DNA from: DATEDA01 sp050741515
GTDB lineage: Bacteria > Pseudomonadota > Gammaproteobacteria > Burkholderiales > SG8-39
Reading direction: 5' to 3'
Length of the DNA stretch: 8,858 nucleotides
Assembly: GCA_050741515.1 (NCBI GenBank)
Contig: JBOIFD010000345.1
Location: 1-8,858 of the forward strand
Under the pieces are notes generated by a model, which was given only the letters and a program-made list of their open reading frames with translations, was not told the DNA's origin and did no database searches. Below are positions 6,225 to 8,858 of this stretch, one piece after another. The position numbers and the translations under genes are program-made. Numbering within the stretch: position 1 is the first letter of the stretch; the number at the start of each line of letters is the position of its first letter.

Positions 6225-6851
6225 ATGGCTCGCCCGCACGCTCGCGATCCCTGCGGCTTCGCCACGGCCGCGCTGTTCACAGCGAGCGCCCTCGTCATCG
6301 CCGGCTGCGCCTCGACCAGGCTCGAAGCGCAGTGGTCCGATCCTCAATTCAAGGGCCGCTCGCTGCGCGGTACGAAGGTGCTCGTCGTCTGCAACGCCAA
6401 CGAGCCGGTGGTCAGCCGGATCTGCCAGGACAAGCTCGCGGCGCAGGTCGCGGCATCCGGTGCCACGCCGGTCACGAGCCTCGAGGGCGTCGCGGCCGGC
6501 CCCACCGATCCGACCCTCGCCGCGGCGCGCGGCGCGGGCGCGACGGCGGTCTTCGGTTCGACCATCGGTCCCGAAGCGGTCATCGTGGGTGCCGGTCCGG
6601 CCTTCGGCTTCGGCATCGGGGGCGGCTCGGGGAACGTCGGGGGCGGCGTGGGGATCTCGTTTCCGTTCGGCGGCGGCGGCGGGCAGGTCGATACCGGCTA
6701 CGCGGCGAACGTGGTGGTGACCGACGTCGCCACCGGGCGGCTGATGTGGACGAGCAAGGTGACGACGAGCTCCTGGCAACCCCTCGAGACCCAGGTCGGC
6801 GAGCTTGTCAGGACCGCGGTCGAGGGCGCGCAGCAGGCCGGATTGTTCTGA
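6225..6851 (+). CDS. Uncharacterised glycine-rich lipoprotein
   Basis: The product (208 aa) begins with a positively charged and hydrophobic leader and a lipobox I25-A26-G27-C28, so it should be lipidated at C28 and anchored in a membrane facing the periplasm. The mature start (CASTRLEAQWSDPQFKGRSL) resembles the opening of DUF4136-like lipoproteins (Trp-Asp/Ser-Asp-Pro after the lipidated Cys). The next part (about 50-105) has an alternating beta/alpha look, with VLVVCNANEPVVSRICQDKL and an AAARGAGATAVFGSTI segment. Residues about 121-156 are very rich in Gly with Phe, Ile and Val, and the C-terminus (160-208) has TDVATGRLMWTSKV, a beta-rich motif seen in envelope lipoproteins. No enzyme motif is visible. 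The ATG at 6225 is chosen because it places the lipobox correctly; the frame is open further upstream. The gene is convergent with gshA. Confidence 0.85.
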   Translation: MARPHARDPCGFATAALFTASALVIAGCASTRLEAQWSDPQFKGRSLRGTKVLVVCNANEPVVSRICQDKLAAQVAASGATPVTSLEGVAAGPTDPTLAAARGAGATAVFGSTIGPEAVIVGAGPAFGFGIGGGSGNVGGGVGISFPFGGGGGQVDTGYAANVVVTDVATGRLMWTSKVTTSSWQPLETQVGELVRTAVEGAQQAGLF

Positions 6852-6876
6852 TCCGGCGGCGCGCCGGTCATCCGGC
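6837..6876. terminator. Overlapping inverted repeats in the convergent lipoprotein/gshA junction, possible bidirectional terminator
   Basis: GCCGGAT (6837-6843) and ATCCGGC (6851-6857) form a perfect 7-bp stem with a 7-nt loop across the lipoprotein stop codon. CCGGCG (6853-6858) also pairs with CGCCGG (6862-6867), exactly filling the intergenic gap, and GCCGG (6863-6867) pairs with CCGGC (6872-6876) across the gshA stop. The three hairpins share arms and are mutually exclusive. No T-run follows on either strand, so intrinsic termination is uncertain. Confidence 0.45.
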
Positions 6877-8412
6877 CTGCAACGATTCGGGCGAAAGGTA
6901 CTGCTGCCGGTATTTCTCGAACGGCACCTTGTCCGCCGCCTCGATCTTCCGCTGCTTCGCGATCGACTCCTCCGCCATTCGCGCAAAGCGGGCGGCCACG
7001 GCGGCGGGAAACGGCTCGGCTTGCAGGGTGCTCCGATGCCGCAGCGAGTGTGCGAGGGCGAAGCGGAGGTACGACCTCGCGTAGCGCTGCTCCATCTCGC
7101 CGAGGACGCGCGCGGAGGGCAGAGACGCGGGGTCCTCCAGGGCGCCGACGGCGGCGGAGAGCGCCCCGTCATGGGCGCCGCCGCCGCGCGCGGCGTCGAG
7201 CGCCGCGGCGATCGGTCGGCACTCGGCGAGGAGCTGCCCGGCCCATTCGCGAAGCTCGACCGGCTTCCGGTCCCGATCCAGGCGTAGCCCCGGCTCGCGC
7301 CCGCGCGCGGCGACGAGCTGCTTGTTGCGGCCGGTGGTCTCGATCTCCCGCGGCGTATCGGGCGGGCTGTCGGTGAGCAGGCAGTGCAGGAGGAAGACGT
7401 CCAGGAACCGCGCCGTTTCCGCGCTGATGCCGATGGCCGAGAACGGATCGAGATCCATGGCGCGGACCTCGACGTACTGCACGCCGCGCTCGCGCAGGGC
7501 ATGCAGCGGCCGTTCGCCCGGCCGGATGACGCGCTTCGGGCGGATGGCGCTGTAGAACTCGTTCTCGATCTGCAGGAGGCTGGTCGCGAGCTGGCGATAG
7601 TCGTCGCCGTCGCGGATGCCGATGGCCGCGTACGGCGGATAGGGCTGGGTGAGCGCGTCGTAGAGCGAGGCGGTGTAGCTTTCGAGGTCGTTGTAGCTGA
7701 CGGCGAGCGAGTCCTGCGCCTCGCTGAGGTAGCCGAGGCGCCCCATCCGCAGCGAGGTCGCGTGGGGCAGGTACAGCGTGCCCGGCCCGAGCTCGCGCAG
7801 CTCGTGCGCACGCCCCTCGACGAAGCTCGCACACGCCGCCGGGGATGCGCCGAAGAGGTAGAGCAGCAGCCATCCATGCCGCCGGAAGTTGCGGATGAGC
7901 CCGAAGTACGCCTCGTTCGGACCGCCGAGCCCGGGCAGCGGCCACGCGGCCTCGGGCAGGGAGAAGTTGTAGTGCAGGCCCGAGATCGTCTGCATGCGCC
8001 GGCCGTAGCGGTGCGAGAGCCCGATGCGGTACACGGTCTTGGCGCGGGCGACGTTGGAGCTGCCGTAGCGCGCGATCGGGATGGCGCGCTCATGGGGCAG
8101 GGTGCAGGGCATGCTCGCGCACCACAGCACTTCGTCGCCGATGTTCCGGTAGACGAACTGGTGAATGTGCTGCAGCTCGTCGAGGCAGGCGTCCACGCCG
8201 GTGTGCACGCCCGTGATCAGCTCGAGCTGCGCTTCGCTGAAGTCGGTGGTGATGTGCGGGTGGGTGAGCGCCGAGCCGAGCGCCGCCGGGTGGGGGGTGG
8301 CGGCGAGCGGCCCGTCCGGCCGCACGCGGAGGCTTTCCTTCTCGATCCCGCGTCGCAGGTCCGCGAGGACCGCGGGCGAGAGCGCGCGGAGTCGTTCCTG
8401 AAGATGGCGCAT
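6868..8412 (-). CDS. gshA: Glutamate-cysteine ligase (gamma-glutamylcysteine synthetase)
   Basis: The enzyme joins L-glutamate and L-cysteine with ATP to give gamma-glutamylcysteine, the first and usually rate-limiting step of glutathione synthesis in the cytoplasm. At 514 aa it is close to the E. coli type 1 enzyme (518 aa) and appears complete. Family blocks are RRGIEKESLR (20-29), HITTDFSEAQLELIT (53-67), YRIGLSHRYGRRMQTISGLH (128-147) followed by YNFSLP, SLRMGRLGY (220-228), QIENEFYSAIRPKR (281-294) and VQYVEVRAMDLDPF (311-324), which together supply metal, ATP and substrate contacts. The C-terminal part, after about 360, is more variable. The ATG at 8412 gives the usual N-terminus (LQERLRALSP); no strong Shine-Dalgarno precedes it. 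A 7-bp hairpin and a 12-codon mini-frame with a Cys codon lie just upstream. No gshB is in the window. The upstream neighbour on the same strand is a coiled-coil gene ending 84 bp before. Confidence 0.97.
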   Translation of the reverse strand: MRHLQERLRALSPAVLADLRRGIEKESLRVRPDGPLAATPHPAALGSALTHPHITTDFSEAQLELITGVHTGVDACLDELQHIHQFVYRNIGDEVLWCASMPCTLPHERAIPIARYGSSNVARAKTVYRIGLSHRYGRRMQTISGLHYNFSLPEAAWPLPGLGGPNEAYFGLIRNFRRHGWLLLYLFGASPAACASFVEGRAHELRELGPGTLYLPHATSLRMGRLGYLSEAQDSLAVSYNDLESYTASLYDALTQPYPPYAAIGIRDGDDYRQLATSLLQIENEFYSAIRPKRVIRPGERPLHALRERGVQYVEVRAMDLDPFSAIGISAETARFLDVFLLHCLLTDSPPDTPREIETTGRNKQLVAARGREPGLRLDRDRKPVELREWAGQLLAECRPIAAALDAARGGGAHDGALSAAVGALEDPASLPSARVLGEMEQRYARSYLRFALAHSLRHRSTLQAEPFPAAVAARFARMAEESIAKQRKIEAADKVPFEKYRQQYLSPESLQAG

Positions 8413-8425
8413 GGCGTCGATCGGG

Positions 8426-8464
8426 CTACGGCAACGGGCAGACGCTCGTGCCCGTGAGCGGCAT
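8426..8464 (-). CDS. Possible 12-codon upstream reading frame before gshA
   Basis: An ATG at 8464 opens a frame for MPLTGTSVCPLP that ends in TAG at 8428-8426, 13 nt before the gshA ATG. The 7-bp hairpin at 8434-8455 lies within it, with the single Cys codon in the descending arm. There is no clear ribosome binding site, and short frames are common by chance. A cysteine-sensing leader is only a speculation. Confidence 0.13.
   Translation of the reverse strand: MPLTGTSVCPLP
8434..8455 (-). promoter_or_regulatory. Hairpin in the gshA leader
   Basis: ACGGGCA (8434-8440) and TGCCCGT (8449-8455) form a perfect 7-bp inverted repeat with an 8-nt loop, ending 21 bp before the gshA start. It has no T-run on the minus strand, so it is not a typical terminator for the upstream coiled-coil gene. 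A smaller CCCCT/AGGGG hairpin lies at 8477-8491, right after that gene's stop. Either could affect gshA leader RNA, but no regulation is shown. Confidence 0.35.
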
Positions 8465-8496
8465 TCGCGGGCGCCGCCCCTTGGACAGGGGGACGG

Positions 8497-8858
8497 TCAG
8501 CGGCGCGGCGGGCCGAGGGTAGAGCGCACCCGCGCGAGCGCGCGCCGGGTCTCCAGCTCCTCGGCTTCGGCCCGGGCGCGCGCCGCCTGCGCGGCCGACG
8601 CCTCGACTCGCGCCCGGATCCCGGCCGCCCTGCACACCCGCGCCTCGAGCTCGGCGCGCTCGCGCCGGAGCCGGATCGCTTCCGCGACCGCCGCGAGCCT
8701 GGCCTGCGCGGCTTCGGCCGCCCGCGTCTCGGCGTCGATGGCGCTCGCCAGTTCGGCCTGCAGCGCCCGTTCCGCCCGGGTTCTCGTCTCGGCTGCGGCC
8801 CGCGCCCGCGCATCGAGCTCGGCCCTGGCGCGCCGCGCCTGGATGAGCTGCGCGAGGG
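8497..8858 (-). CDS. Ala/Arg/Glu-rich coiled-coil protein (C-terminal part, cut by window edge)
   Basis: On the minus strand, one frame runs from the right edge to a TGA at 8499-8497, giving at least 119 C-terminal residues. The composition is almost only Ala, Arg, Glu and Leu, with repeated ARAEAEELETRR-like and AELDARARAAAETRTRAERA-like stretches, which predicts a long alpha-helical coiled coil. It ends in VRSTLGPPRR. There is one cysteine (VCRAAG). The heptad-like pattern makes this frame more believable than the Arg-rich alternatives on either strand. The N-terminal part, which would show the protein's identity, is outside the window. No function can be assigned. It lies 84 bp upstream of gshA on the same strand and may share a transcript. 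Confidence 0.62.
   Translation of the reverse strand, partial: LAQLIQARRARAELDARARAAAETRTRAERALQAELASAIDAETRAAEAAQARLAAVAEAIRLRRERAELEARVCRAAGIRARVEASAAQAARARAEAEELETRRALARVRSTLGPPRR

Noticed and set aside
6210..8093. 627-residue minus-strand frame overlapping gshA in another frame
   Set aside because: It is Ser/Arg/Pro-rich low-complexity sequence, and the gshA frame contains all family blocks over the same region.
7384..8457. 357-residue plus-strand frame antisense to gshA
   Set aside because: It lies entirely opposite gshA apart from its tail, has no recognisable domain and has shadow-like composition.

Overview
This is a high-GC, densely coded bacterial chromosome segment. It holds eight genes complete within the window, plus one gene cut by each edge. 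The protein families, especially a proteobacterial (type 1, E. coli-like) glutamate-cysteine ligase, fit a beta- or gammaproteobacterium, possibly an uncultured environmental one. That placement is inferred from family resemblance and base composition. I see no rRNA, complete tRNA, CRISPR array, transposase or phage gene.

Layout, left to right. (1) Positions 1-560, minus strand: 5' part of a regulator with an N-terminal winged/LuxR-like HTH and TPR-like helices, running off the left edge. (2) 561-754: divergent control region with small palindromes. (3) 755-2449, plus: a complete acyl-CoA synthetase of the AMP-forming family. (4) 2544-5085, minus: in transcription order, an isocitrate/isopropylmalate dehydrogenase-like reading frame that has lost its middle, an FMN-dependent alpha-hydroxy-acid oxidase/dehydrogenase, and a DMT/EamA transporter. 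(5) 5086-5162: short divergent region with a G-rich tandem repeat. (6) 5163-6851, plus: a small protein with two PARP-type zinc fingers, a ferritin-like (DUF6306-like) helical protein, and a glycine-rich lipoprotein. (7) 6868-8412, minus: gshA, convergent with the lipoprotein gene and separated by only 16 bp that are filled by inverted repeats. (8) 8497-8858, minus: C-terminus of an Ala/Arg/Glu-rich coiled-coil protein that continues beyond the right edge.

How the genes may work together. The minus-strand cluster at 2544-5085 looks like a small hydroxy-acid metabolism operon whose first gene is decayed or artefactually shortened. The acyl-CoA synthetase may be controlled by the divergent regulator. 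The plus-strand trio and gshA do not form a recognised pathway. The most notable features are the bacterial tandem zf-PARP protein, whose first finger has exactly the C-x2-C-x28-H-x2-C spacing and the SGR signature of eukaryotic PARP1 finger 1, and the in-frame central deletion in the dehydrogenase. No defence island or other large unknown system is evident.
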